Shown here one piece after another: positions 54,969 through 63,839 of a stretch of DNA of 64,000 nt (the stretch's first letter is position 1; each line of letters begins with the position of its first letter). The notes under the pieces were generated by a model, which saw only the letters and a program-made list of their open reading frames with translations, ran no database searches and was not told the DNA's origin. The position numbers and the translations under genes are program-made. This DNA comes from Bacteroidales bacterium. GTDB lineage: Bacteria > Bacteroidota > Bacteroidia > Bacteroidales > UBA12077. The DNA lies in NCBI GenBank assembly GCA_028282785.1, contig JANQHE010000038.1:91788-155787 (forward strand), read 5' to 3'.

Positions 54969-57314
54969 ATGTTTAGAAATTATTTATTAACAGCTATACG
55001 AAATATAAAACGAGATTTATTTTATTCAGGAATTAATATTCTTGGTTTAGCCATTGGCATGAGCTGTTCTATATTAATTATGCTTTGGGTATACGATGAA
55101 TTAAGCTTTGATAGGTTTCATCAAGATTCAGAAAATATTTACCGTATAATTGCTAAATTACCAAGTATGGAAGCTCCTGTTGGTCCACTTCCATTAGCTA
55201 ATTCTTTAAAAAAAGATTACCCGGAAATAACTGAATCATGTTTTTTAATAAGCGCTCCCGGCTTATTAAAAGTTGGAGAAAACACTTTTAATAATCTTCA
55301 GGGGCTTAGCACTACCAAAGATTTTTTTAATATTTTTTCATTTAATGTCATTCTTAAACAAAAAGACAGCTTATTGACAGATATTAATGAAATTGTGATT
55401 ACACAGAAAGTTGCAAATAAACTATTTGGTCAGGAAGATGCTTTGGGAAAAACAGTAAACTTGAATTTAGAAAATGAATATATTGTATCTGCTATTATTG
55501 AAAATACTCCAACCAACTCACACTTTGATTTTGATTTTTTAATTCACTTTAGATCTATTGAGCAACTTCAAGGGCAAGAGGAAAATTGGGGTACATTTAT
55601 GACCATCCCATTTATTAAATTATCAAAAAAATCTATCCCTGACACAGTATCTAAGAAGATTGAGAATTATTTTACAAAGATTCACGGAGAAGATGGCAAT
55701 TCAGTTAAATTTGACATACAACCTATTACAGAAATTCATTTAAAATCGGGCCATTTAACGGAACTTTATGCTAAACTGGGAGATATAAAGTATGTACTAA
55801 TATTTGCAATAGTTTCAATATTTATACTTGTGATAGCTTGTATAAACTTCATGAACTTATCTACAGCTAAAGCTACAAAAAGATTAACTGATGTTGGTAT
55901 TCGAAAAGTTGTTGGTGCAAAAAGGAATCAATTAATTTTTCAGTATTTAGGAGAATCTCTTTTTATAGCTTTTATAGCTTTATTATTCGCTTTATTATTT
56001 GTTGATTTTATGTTGCCTACTTTCAATGATATTAGTTTAAAAGAAATTACTATGAAGGTTTTTTCATATAAAGAAATTGGATGGTTAATTATCATTACAG
56101 TTCTTACAGGACTAATTTCAGGTAGCTATACAGCAATTTATTTATCAAAAATTAAAAGCACACAGATTTTATCCAAAGAACCAATTCGAGGTAAAAAAGG
56201 AAAGTTCTTTCGACAAGCATTAGTAATTACACAGTTTTCAATTTCTATTGCTTTAATAATAATATCTTTCCTTGTTAAATCTCAAATGAATTATATTCAA
56301 AATAAAAACCTTGGATTTCGATTAAATAATTTACTTGTGATTGATTTAGGAGGGGATTTTTCAAATGATTATAACAACATTCGCAGTAGCCTATTGGAAA
56401 TTCCTAATATTAACAATGTTACAACAACATCAAGTTTGCCCATAAACATAATTGAGGGCACTTATGGAACAGATTGGCCCGGGAAAGATCCTGATGCTTT
56501 GCACTTGATTAACTCATGCAATGTTGACAATAATTTTATTGAAACTCTTGGTTTAGAGCTAGTTGACGGCAGAGGTTTTAGCGATATATATGAAAAAGAT
56601 ACTGCATCGTATATTATAAATGAAAGCGCTGTAAAATTAATGGGTTTAGAAAATCCTATTGGAACAGAAATAACGGCTGCAAATGGCCCTGGAAAAATAA
56701 TTGGTATCCTTAAGGATTTTCACTTTCAAACAATACATACATCCATTGGTCCCATTGCTTTTTCAAGAGTTCGGTCATCCAATACCCTTATTATAAATAT
56801 AAATGATAAAAATATAAAAAGGACTATTGAAGATATAAGCAAAACAATAAATACCAATTTCCCCAATTATTCATTTTCATATAAAACAATGACAGATAAT
56901 TACAATGAGTTATACACAAATGAAAAACGTATTGGACAAATATTTAACTACTTTGCAGTATTAGCTATTTTATTATCTTGCCTGGGATTGTTTGGGTTAT
57001 CGGCGTATTCGGCTGAACAACGAACAAAAGAAATCGGTATACGAAAATCAATGGGAAGCACAGTTAGAGGAATTATTTTTATTCTTGAAAAAGATTTTAT
57101 CAAATGGGTTTTAATAAGTAATGTCATAGCATGGCCCATTTCATACTTCTTTGCTAAAAAATGGCTGGAGTCATTTACTTATAAAGTCGAGATTTCCATT
57201 TATACATTCATTATTGCAGCTGTCCTAACATTTGCAATAGCAATAATAACTGTGTTTGCTCAAGCATATAAAGCTGCAATTAAAAATCCAACAGAGAGTT
57301 TACGATATGAATAA
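54969..57314 (+). CDS. ABC transporter permease (MacB_PCD/FtsX type)
   Basis: The 781-residue protein is a double FtsX permease: an N-terminal membrane helix (about 20-43) with a MacB-type periplasmic domain, helices at about 275-400, then a second periplasmic domain (about 440-640) and helices at about 655-775. The RNIKRDLFYSGINILGLAIG start and the GIRKVVGAKRNQL and GIRKSMGSTVRGI loops are family signatures. No ATPase gene is adjacent, so the ATP-binding partner must be encoded elsewhere. Control by the neighbouring NtrC-type regulator through sigma-54 is strongly suggested by the shared intergenic sites. Confidence 0.93.
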   Translation: MFRNYLLTAIRNIKRDLFYSGINILGLAIGMSCSILIMLWVYDELSFDRFHQDSENIYRIIAKLPSMEAPVGPLPLANSLKKDYPEITESCFLISAPGLLKVGENTFNNLQGLSTTKDFFNIFSFNVILKQKDSLLTDINEIVITQKVANKLFGQEDALGKTVNLNLENEYIVSAIIENTPTNSHFDFDFLIHFRSIEQLQGQEENWGTFMTIPFIKLSKKSIPDTVSKKIENYFTKIHGEDGNSVKFDIQPITEIHLKSGHLTELYAKLGDIKYVLIFAIVSIFILVIACINFMNLSTAKATKRLTDVGIRKVVGAKRNQLIFQYLGESLFIAFIALLFALLFVDFMLPTFNDISLKEITMKVFSYKEIGWLIIITVLTGLISGSYTAIYLSKIKSTQILSKEPIRGKKGKFFRQALVITQFSISIALIIISFLVKSQMNYIQNKNLGFRLNNLLVIDLGGDFSNDYNNIRSSLLEIPNINNVTTTSSLPINIIEGTYGTDWPGKDPDALHLINSCNVDNNFIETLGLELVDGRGFSDIYEKDTASYIINESAVKLMGLENPIGTEITAANGPGKIIGILKDFHFQTIHTSIGPIAFSRVRSSNTLIININDKNIKRTIEDISKTINTNFPNYSFSYKTMTDNYNELYTNEKRIGQIFNYFAVLAILLSCLGLFGLSAYSAEQRTKEIGIRKSMGSTVRGIIFILEKDFIKWVLISNVIAWPISYFFAKKWLESFTYKVEISIYTFIIAAVLTFAIAIITVFAQAYKAAIKNPTESLRYE

Positions 57315-57364
57315 AGACATTATAAAGATAAATCTTTAATCGCCTATTCTTGCTTATCTTTAGG

Positions 57365-58474
57365 TTATCCTTCGTAGAATCCTTTTGCTGTTAAAACAAT
57401 TATTATAATCATTGTAACAAAAATTATAAAGTAATAAAGCAAACTAATACCAATTGTTTTAAAAAATGCTCCTACATAAGTCCGGCTATAGTAACGCTTT
57501 ATTCCTAACATTAAATATAATGGGTAAAACCAGAATAAGTATGAAGTATACTGAAAAATGCTATTAGGTAGAATCATTCCTAATAGAATTATAAACGATG
57601 AAAAAGCAAAAATAAAAGAGTGGTAATTAATTGAAAAAATCAAGTGGTGTACATACATTTTCTTTGAACGAAACAGAGTTATCCCTAATATACCAGCAAA
57701 AAGTGGCATTAGTAAAAATAATAGGTATGAAATATTCTTAAGAAATTTTTCATAAAAAAGTTCTTTTTTCTCGGCTGCATTTAACCCTCCACCAACAATT
57801 TCTTTAACACCTTCTGAGATTGTTGAATCGGAATCTATATCTTCTCTTATTTTTTGTATTTCTTCTGAAGAAAAACTATTTAGTGTCTTAACATTTGTAT
57901 CATTTTCAGTTTCTATTGTCCATTTAACAATACTCCCCTTCCCTTTAGCGGAATCCTTTATATAATCTGTATAAACTAAACTATTTGAATCCAAAGGCAT
58001 ACCACCAGCTTCAATTGCATTTTTAAATTGCTTATCAGTTTCTGTGAACGCAAGGGCTAACTCTTGGTTAACCGAATCAGCTACCGAATCATCTGTCATT
58101 TTAACTATATCATCTGCATTATCTAAATCGGCAAACTGAGCCAAAAAGAAAAACAAAACGCTGAATAAAATATACATTCTCATGGGTGCTACATAGCGCC
58201 GTCTTTTACCTTTGAAATATTCTTCCGTTAATTTTCCCGGCTTAAAAAAGAAGGGCACCAATGTATTAAAAAGCCTGATATCTATATTTATTGAATCTAA
58301 TAAATCACCCATTATTTCTTTTAAAGGCTTATTGAAATCTTTATTTGACTGGCCACAGTTAGGACAATACTTCCCAACTTCTTCGGTGCCGCAATTAGGG
58401 CAAATTAAAAAGTCGTATTTTGTAACTTCAGTATTATCAGGCTTTAACCTTTTCAGCTCTTTATTTTGCCCCAT
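57365..58474 (-). CDS. DUF3667-type membrane protein with zinc ribbon
   Basis: The 369 residues begin with two zinc-ribbon knuckles (CPNCGTEEVGKYCPNCGQ, about 26-43), followed by a conserved amphipathic block (LKEIMGDLLDSINIDIRLF, then LVPFFFKPGKLTEEYFKGKR) and about five membrane helices (about 98-115 and 240-365). A charged Asp/Ser-rich segment lies in the middle. The function of this family is unknown. It is a single gene, convergent with the permease. Confidence 0.8.
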   Translation of the reverse strand: MGQNKELKRLKPDNTEVTKYDFLICPNCGTEEVGKYCPNCGQSNKDFNKPLKEIMGDLLDSINIDIRLFNTLVPFFFKPGKLTEEYFKGKRRRYVAPMRMYILFSVLFFFLAQFADLDNADDIVKMTDDSVADSVNQELALAFTETDKQFKNAIEAGGMPLDSNSLVYTDYIKDSAKGKGSIVKWTIETENDTNVKTLNSFSSEEIQKIREDIDSDSTISEGVKEIVGGGLNAAEKKELFYEKFLKNISYLLFLLMPLFAGILGITLFRSKKMYVHHLIFSINYHSFIFAFSSFIILLGMILPNSIFQYTSYLFWFYPLYLMLGIKRYYSRTYVGAFFKTIGISLLYYFIIFVTMIIIIVLTAKGFYEG

Positions 58475-58537
58475 TGTAATTCTGTATTTTCAAGAGTGAA
58501 AATAAATACATTATTTGAAAAATAAAATAATTCTCTT

Positions 58538-59172
58538 CTACATCTTAGATTTTATGTACTTTTCACCTTTCTTTCTTTGTTTTAAGATCCTCTTTAATTC
58601 TTTTCTTGCCGGATCCAAAAAATGCTTCGAAGCATCTTCGTTAGAATCGGTAAATACTTCGACTTTTGTAATTCCTTTAATATTTTTGTCTTTTAATATA
58701 AAATCAAACTCCAATGTATCACCAACTAATCTTAATATCTTAACCTTCCAGTAATCGTTAGTGTCTTTATAGTTTAAAAAATAATAACCTTTAAATTCTC
58801 GTAGTAATTGTATTTCCGATATTTTAAACAGCTCCTCATCTTTACTTGAAAAAACTTTGATTGAATCGCCATACGATCTGATATCAATTTTCCAGTTATC
58901 AGTAAACATAAAAGATGTATCCCCTGAGATTGTATTTCCTATCTCTTCTCTAAATTCAATCTTGGTCATAAAAAGATTTTCTCTAAACACTCTTATGATT
59001 TTATATTTTTCAACTCTTATAACATTAGTATCAACTAAAGATTCATATTTACCTAATAGATTATCAGGAAATTCAGTTAAATTTTCTCCTCTTGCAGGTT
59101 GTGGTACTTTAAGCCACATCCTATCAATAAAGCCAGGATTATAAATACGAAGTATTTCTGCTTAGTTTTCAT
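58538..59172 (-). pseudogene. Lipoprotein gene with apparent frameshift near its start
   Basis: The main frame (58538-59119, 193 residues, MWLKVPQPARGENLTEF) has no signal sequence and no recognised family. Just upstream in another frame, an ATG at 59172 encodes a perfect lipoprotein signal, MKTKQKYFVFIILALLIGCG, then Leu-Lys, and runs into a stop at 59077. Both frames read Leu-Lys at the crossing point (TTAAAG). Joining them by a -1 shift gives a normal ~211-residue lipoprotein. It may be a frameshift mutation, a sequencing error or programmed slippage. The mature part is beta-rich with a Lys-rich C-terminus. Confidence 0.7.
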
Positions 59173-59216
59173 GTAAACTGATCTTTAATCAATTTACAGA
59201 TAAAAAGATGAAAAAT

Positions 59217-59252
59217 AAAAAGGTGCCTACTTTAACTGAGACACCTTTTTAA
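59217..59252. terminator. Terminator downstream of pepD
   Basis: AAAAAGGTG/CACCTTTTT stem extended by CT/AG pairs around a loop, with T5 on both strands. Confidence 0.85.
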
Positions 59253-59269
59253 ATAAAACTAAATCAAAC

Positions 59270-60727
59270 TTATTTTTTTGGAATGTTCTTTAAAGTTTCT
59301 AATAAGAAATCGTAGAACATTTTAACTGTTTCAATATTTACCTTCTCGTCCGGAGAATGCGGATAACGAATAGTTGGACCAAATGAAATTGTATCTAATT
59401 TTGGATAATTTTCCATAATAATTCCACATTCTAATCCAGCATGAATAGCCTTAATTTCAGGCACTTTACCCCATTTGTTGTTGTAAACATCCTGCATTGT
59501 TTTAAGAATTGGGGAATTAATATTTGGTTTCCATCCAGGATATGCTCCTTCATGAACAACTTCTGCTCCTGCAAGTTCAAGTACGCAACGGATCATGTTA
59601 GCTAAATCTTCTTTTGCACTCTCAACAGAACTTCTTTGCAATGACCCAATCTCTATCCATTCTTCTTTCATTTTGATAACTGCCAGGTTGGTAGAGGTTT
59701 CTACCAAACCTTCCATAGCATCACTCATACGAATAACACCATTCGGGAAACCGTAGATTGCCTTGATCAAATTATTGCTTGTTTTTTCATCAATAACCTT
59801 TCCTGGCATATCAGCTTCGTTTACTACAACTTCCATATCAGGCTCAGTAACTTCTAATTCAGCTTTAATCTGAGGAACAAGTTCTTCTATTATAGCTTTG
59901 AATTCTCCGGCCTGAGATCCGGGAACTGTAACAACAGCAAATCCTTCACGAGGAATAGCATTTCTTAAACTGCCTGATTGTATATCTGCTAATCTTACAT
60001 CTATAGATTTATTTGCAACATATAAAAATCTGTTCAAAATTTTATTTGCATTTCCTCTTCCCAATGGGATATCCATTCCTGAATGACCACCTTTTAATCC
60101 TTTAACATCAATTCTGAATGCTTTTGAATCGGTTGGTAAATCTTCTTTTTCGAAATGAAATTTTGCATTGGTATCGATACCTCCTGCACAACCAATATAT
60201 AATTCACCTTCATCCTCAGAGTCAGTATTGATCATAATATCAGCATCTAAAATGCCAGCTTCTAAATTCTCAGCACCTGTCATTCCGGTTTCCTCATCGA
60301 TAGTAAGAAGAACCTCAAGTGGTCCGTGTTCACAATCTTTTGATTGTAAAACAGCTAATGCCGCTGCGACTCCCATTCCATTGTCGGCACCTAAAGTTGT
60401 ATCTTTTGCGGTAACCCATTCACCGTCAATATATGGTTGAATTGGATCTGTCTCAAAATTATGATCAATATTACTGTTCTTTTGTGGAACCATATCCAAA
60501 TGTCCCTGTAAAACAACAGTTTTCCTGTCTTCCATTCCTGGTGTTGCAGGTTTTTTAATAATCACATTTCCAACTTTATCAACGATTGTTTCTAATCCAA
60601 GATCTTCGCCAAATTTTTTAGCAAAATCAACTGCTTTTTGTTCTTTTTTTGATGGACGTGGTATATCACATAAATCTTGAAATATTCCCCAAACAGCTTT
60701 GGGCTCTAAATTGCGAATTTCACTCAT
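59270..60727 (-). CDS. pepD: Aminoacyl-histidine dipeptidase (PepD, M20C family)
   Basis: This cytosolic di-zinc dipeptidase hydrolyses Xaa-His and other dipeptides. The 485 residues are full length. Metal and catalytic signatures are in order: GHLDMVPQKNS (about 75-85), LGADNGMGVAA (about 113-123), DEETGMTGAENL (about 143-154), MINTDSEDEGELY, the lid-domain GGHSGMDIPLGRGNA, and a C-terminal IHAGLECGI. The last is the family's His-containing metal segment. It is monocistronic with a terminator. Confidence 0.95.
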   Translation of the reverse strand: MSEIRNLEPKAVWGIFQDLCDIPRPSKKEQKAVDFAKKFGEDLGLETIVDKVGNVIIKKPATPGMEDRKTVVLQGHLDMVPQKNSNIDHNFETDPIQPYIDGEWVTAKDTTLGADNGMGVAAALAVLQSKDCEHGPLEVLLTIDEETGMTGAENLEAGILDADIMINTDSEDEGELYIGCAGGIDTNAKFHFEKEDLPTDSKAFRIDVKGLKGGHSGMDIPLGRGNANKILNRFLYVANKSIDVRLADIQSGSLRNAIPREGFAVVTVPGSQAGEFKAIIEELVPQIKAELEVTEPDMEVVVNEADMPGKVIDEKTSNNLIKAIYGFPNGVIRMSDAMEGLVETSTNLAVIKMKEEWIEIGSLQRSSVESAKEDLANMIRCVLELAGAEVVHEGAYPGWKPNINSPILKTMQDVYNNKWGKVPEIKAIHAGLECGIIMENYPKLDTISFGPTIRYPHSPDEKVNIETVKMFYDFLLETLKNIPKK

Positions 60728-61065
60728 TTAATTAATCCTCCGTTTTATTGTTTTTAGTTATTATTTAATCAGACTAAGATTTAATAGAATTGTTTAATTC
60801 TCAAATTTAAATTTAGCAAGCTCAAATTTAGAAAAAATAACTTTTTAACTAAAGCACAACTTTATCAAATTCAGTTTTTAACAATTCTTAACATTAAAAT
60901 GTATGCCTTGATATAACTTTTTTAGAAGTTTTTCGTCCTATATAAACTCTTTACGGGTAACAAAAATATTGGATTAATGAAACAAAAAAGTTTAAATTTG
61001 TGTTTAAGAAATAAATATGTAGATATTTACATAATTTATTGTTTATAAATAAAACCGAACCAGAT
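60728..61065. other. Intergenic region, divergent, about 340 bp
   Basis: This AT-rich stretch separates pepD (-) and the thioredoxin gene (+). I see no reading frame of note, RNA gene or repeat. It holds one good Bacteroidota promoter near its right end; the rest shows nothing I can assign. Confidence 0.6.
60969..61000 (+). promoter_or_regulatory. Bacteroidota promoter for the thioredoxin-like gene
   Basis: TTG at 60969-60971 and TAAATTTG at 60993-61000 are 21 bp apart, fitting the -33 TTTG / -7 TAnnTTTG pattern of the primary sigma factor. Confidence 0.55.
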
Positions 61066-61596
61066 ATGAAAAATTGGACAATAAGCTTTATCGCTTTATT
61101 CCTTTTTACATGTTTAAATGTTAGTGGGCAGGAAAACGAGGTAAAATGGTATAGTATTGAAGAGGCGATCGAATTAAACAAGAAAGAGCAAAGAAAAATT
61201 TTTATTGATGTTTATACCGATTGGTGCGGATGGTGCAAAAAAATGGAAGCAACCACGTTTACACATCCAGCCATCACAAAGATTTTGAATGAAGAATATT
61301 ACGCAGTAAGGTTTGATGCGGAAACAAAAGACACCATTAATTTTGCAGGGCAGATTTTTATAAATGACGGAACCGGAAGAAGATCTCCACATCAGTTAGC
61401 TGTTGCCTTATTACAAGGTAAAATGTCTTACCCTTCGGTAGCATATTTAAATGAAAATAATCAGCTATTGACTGCGGTTCCGGGATATTATACAGCTGAT
61501 GCACTGGAACCTATTTTAATGTTTTTTGCTGAAGATGCTTTTAAAACCGTATCTTTTGATGAGTACAAGAAAAATTTTGAGAACAAAACCAATTAA
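61066..61596 (+). CDS. Exported thioredoxin-fold protein
   Basis: I place the start at MKNWTISFIALFLFTCLNVSG, which gives a proper signal peptide; an ATG nine codons earlier would put polar residues before it. The mature part is a thioredoxin fold with the redox pair in TDWCGWCKKME (Cys-Gly-Trp-Cys, about residues 58-61), and the cis-Pro region SYPSVAYLN. The Trp in the CxxC and the preceding IDVYTDW are typical of periplasmic thioredoxin_7/DsbD-like domains. It probably reduces or oxidises envelope proteins. It is monocistronic. Confidence 0.92.
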   Translation: MKNWTISFIALFLFTCLNVSGQENEVKWYSIEEAIELNKKEQRKIFIDVYTDWCGWCKKMEATTFTHPAITKILNEEYYAVRFDAETKDTINFAGQIFINDGTGRRSPHQLAVALLQGKMSYPSVAYLNENNQLLTAVPGYYTADALEPILMFFAEDAFKTVSFDEYKKNFENKTN

Positions 61597-61615
61597 CAAT
61601 TGAATAGTAGATAAA

Positions 61616-61647
61616 AATAATCCCTCAAAATTTTGAGGGATTATTTA
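61616..61647. terminator. Bidirectional terminator
   Basis: AATCCCTCAAAA/TTTTGAGGGATT is a nearly loopless perfect stem flanked by A/T runs, between the convergent thioredoxin and LysE genes. Confidence 0.85.
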
Positions 61648-61682
61648 TTTTATATGTTTTTGCGAAATATATTTTACCGCGT

Positions 61683-62312
61683 TTACTTCTGTTTCATCAA
61701 TGCAACTTTAATACCTAAAAGAACCAAAATAGCACCGGAGAATTTTTGTATACGGTTGGTTATCTTATTATTTTTCATTAGGTATTGCCCCAATTTCCCT
61801 GAAAAATAACCGAGTATTGCTAAAAATAAGAATGTACAAAATGCAAATACCATTCCTAATAAGATAAAAGGAACAGCTGTTTCATGATTACCTGAAGTTT
61901 TAATAAACTGCGGTAAAAACGCCATAAAAAATAAGGCAACTTTTGGGTTTAATGTATTTGATATAAGCCCTTGCGTAAATACCTTTTTATTACTTACCAA
62001 CTCTGTTTTACCCAGTTTAAATTCACTTTTGCTTAAAATACTTTTCAAACCAAGGTAAATTAAGTATCCTCCTCCAACGATCTTAACAATTGAAAAGGCT
62101 AATGCAGATGTTTTTAGTATTACGGATAATCCGATAGCAGCAAAAATGGTATGAACAAATATTCCGAAAGTTACACCTGCCACACTAATTATTCCCACTT
62201 TACGACCTTCCGATATCCCTTTTGTTAAAACATAAATTAGGTCAGGGCCCGGTGTAATTATTAGAATCCAGGATAATCCTAAAAAGATTGCAAAATTCTG
62301 TATGTATTCCAT
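61683..62312 (-). CDS. LysE family amino-acid/metabolite exporter
   Basis: I take the ATG giving MEYIQNFAIFLGLSWILI; a start three codons earlier is possible. The ~209 residues have six helices and the LysE/RhtB signature SWILIITPGPDLIYVLTKGI near the N-terminus, plus GVTFGIFVHTIFAAIGLS and NPKVALFFMAFLPQFI. Members export amino acids or homoserine lactones; the substrate is not evident. It is monocistronic. Confidence 0.92.
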   Translation of the reverse strand: MEYIQNFAIFLGLSWILIITPGPDLIYVLTKGISEGRKVGIISVAGVTFGIFVHTIFAAIGLSVILKTSALAFSIVKIVGGGYLIYLGLKSILSKSEFKLGKTELVSNKKVFTQGLISNTLNPKVALFFMAFLPQFIKTSGNHETAVPFILLGMVFAFCTFLFLAILGYFSGKLGQYLMKNNKITNRIQKFSGAILVLLGIKVALMKQK

Positions 62313-62454
62313 AGTAAACAAGTTTAAATGCCTATTTGAAAAGCTATAAAATATACGTGTTAATAAAACTTAAGCTTTATAAAGAGATCATAAATAAAAA
62401 TAAACTTTACTGTTTATGAGTAATAGTAATTAGCTAAATTCCTAAAAATAATTT

Positions 62455-62772
62455 TTATTTTGGCTCCAGGGTCATTACGTAATCGTAACTTTCATTAAGG
62501 TATTTGGCCAGTTCATTAAGATTCTCCCACAGAGTTTCAGGCATTAGTATATAACCTCTCATGGTGGCTCCATACGATTTAAAATAACCGGTTCCTAATT
62601 CCTTTATATATTTTTCCTGTACTTCCCTGGAAAATCTTATACCTAATTCCCCATCTTTGTTCAATTGCGAAAACATATGACCGTTGGCAGAAGTATAAAG
62701 CATATTTTTGCCTTTAAGATCAAACCTCAGGCATTTATCCAATAATTTTTTATAAAGGGCTTTTTTATCCAT
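62455..62772 (-). CDS. TfoX N-terminal-domain/YjbR-like small protein
   Basis: The 105 residues resemble the small TfoX_N/MmcQ-YjbR folds: KNMLYTSANGHMFSQLNKDG, then GIRFSREVQEKY and RGYILMPETLWEN. No DNA-binding partner domain is present. The exact family and its function are uncertain. It stands upstream of LysE and downstream of a DUF2007 gene on the same strand. Confidence 0.6.
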   Translation of the reverse strand: MDKKALYKKLLDKCLRFDLKGKNMLYTSANGHMFSQLNKDGELGIRFSREVQEKYIKELGTGYFKSYGATMRGYILMPETLWENLNELAKYLNESYDYVMTLEPK

Positions 62773-62824
62773 CTTTTCTTTCTCTTATTTAATTAAAAAT
62801 TGAAAATAGCCACCACACTCTATT

Positions 62825-63073
62825 CTATTCATCTGAATTTATATTTTTATAATAATCATCAACAATTAACTTGGCCCGTTCATAATCCACATTTGAAACT
62901 ACAACTTTTACCGAACCTGCAGCTCCCGGTGCCGTATGAAAGGGAAACATGGTTCCCATATGCTCGTCTTTAATAAATGCCTTTATTTCAGCATTCAACA
63001 GTAAACTTTTTACCATTTCGGCCTGAATGGTTGTGCCGGCAAATATTTGTACCAGGTCAAATTCTTTTTTCAT
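62825..63073 (-). CDS. DUF2007 domain protein (putative signal-transducing protein)
   Basis: The 82 residues show the DUF2007 ferredoxin-like plan: an opening strand LVQIFAGTTIQAEMVKSLLL, a central AFIKDEHMGTMFPF turn, and SVKVVVSNVDYERAKLIVDD at the end. These small domains are proposed to bind other proteins, but the role is unproven. It may share a transcript with its neighbours (52 bp gap downstream, 87 bp upstream). Confidence 0.8.
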   Translation of the reverse strand: MKKEFDLVQIFAGTTIQAEMVKSLLLNAEIKAFIKDEHMGTMFPFHTAPGAAGSVKVVVSNVDYERAKLIVDDYYKNINSDE

Positions 63074-63160
63074 AGATCCGCGATTTCAGATGTTTCGGTA
63101 TTAAATTTATAAAATAATACTATGTATTGTGATCTAAAGTTAACTGTGATTTTCTTCCTC

Positions 63161-63784
63161 CTATTTTTTCACCCTGTCTTTAACGATTTCCGTATCAATT
63201 CCATTTGACTGCATTTTCTTTGTAGCTTCATCTTCAATTTGTGTTTTTAATTCAAATAATGTCGAGTCAAACTGTACATGCTTGTCCATCATATAGGTCA
63301 TTTCATACTCAATTTCTTCCCAGGTCGAAAAATCGGCATGGTTATGTTGAAGTTGCACTTCCAACTTATCCAAAGCGTTTGCTACTTTAGATTCGTATGT
63401 TTCCTTATTCTCAAACTCATAAAATAAATCATAGATTTCCTGTCCATTTACTGATTGTAACATTGAACGCAAATTTTCAATAGCCCGTTTTTCATTTTCA
63501 ATTTTTTCAAATTTAATTTCAGGATTTCTTAAAACGTCCAAAGCGGAAATATCTTTAGCTTCGGCTTCAACCAAATCATGAAGAATTATCATTTTAAGAA
63601 GTTTGGTCATATCAACTTTTTTCTTCAATAATGGTTCTATTAAAACAGCCATTAATGACATTCTCCAGGTATGTTCAGCCACACTTTCCTGCCTTCCGTT
63701 TGAGGTAAAACTATGGCGAAGCTCAAATTTCAACTTCTCTGCAAGTTTAAGAACCTTTAGAATCGAACTGATTTGGTGTTTCAT
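63161..63784 (-). CDS. HD domain hydrolase (YfbR/5'-nucleotidase-like)
   Basis: The 207 residues carry the HD-fold metal residues in order: Arg and His in NGRQESVAEHTWRMSLM (about 29-45), the His-Asp pair in MIILHDLVEAEAKDI (about 66-80), and a late Asp in ANALDKLEVQLQH. This pattern is that of YfbR/HDDC2 5'-deoxynucleotidases, which remove phosphate from deoxynucleoside monophosphates. The C-terminal ~50 residues are a charged helical tail. Confidence 0.85.
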   Translation of the reverse strand: MKHQISSILKVLKLAEKLKFELRHSFTSNGRQESVAEHTWRMSLMAVLIEPLLKKKVDMTKLLKMIILHDLVEAEAKDISALDVLRNPEIKFEKIENEKRAIENLRSMLQSVNGQEIYDLFYEFENKETYESKVANALDKLEVQLQHNHADFSTWEEIEYEMTYMMDKHVQFDSTLFELKTQIEDEATKKMQSNGIDTEIVKDRVKK

Positions 63785-63839
63785 TTAAAATTTATTGTTA
63801 TTTATTCAAATTTTAAAGTAATAAAGCTAATAAAAATAA

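Noticed and set aside
60728..61065. Possible small RNA or tRNA in the pepD-thioredoxin gap
   Set aside because: No cloverleaf, no GC-rich stem and no terminator before the promoter; only AT-rich DNA.
61174..61392. 72-codon antisense frame over the thioredoxin gene
   Set aside because: The sense strand holds a clear CGWC thioredoxin; no independent evidence for this frame.
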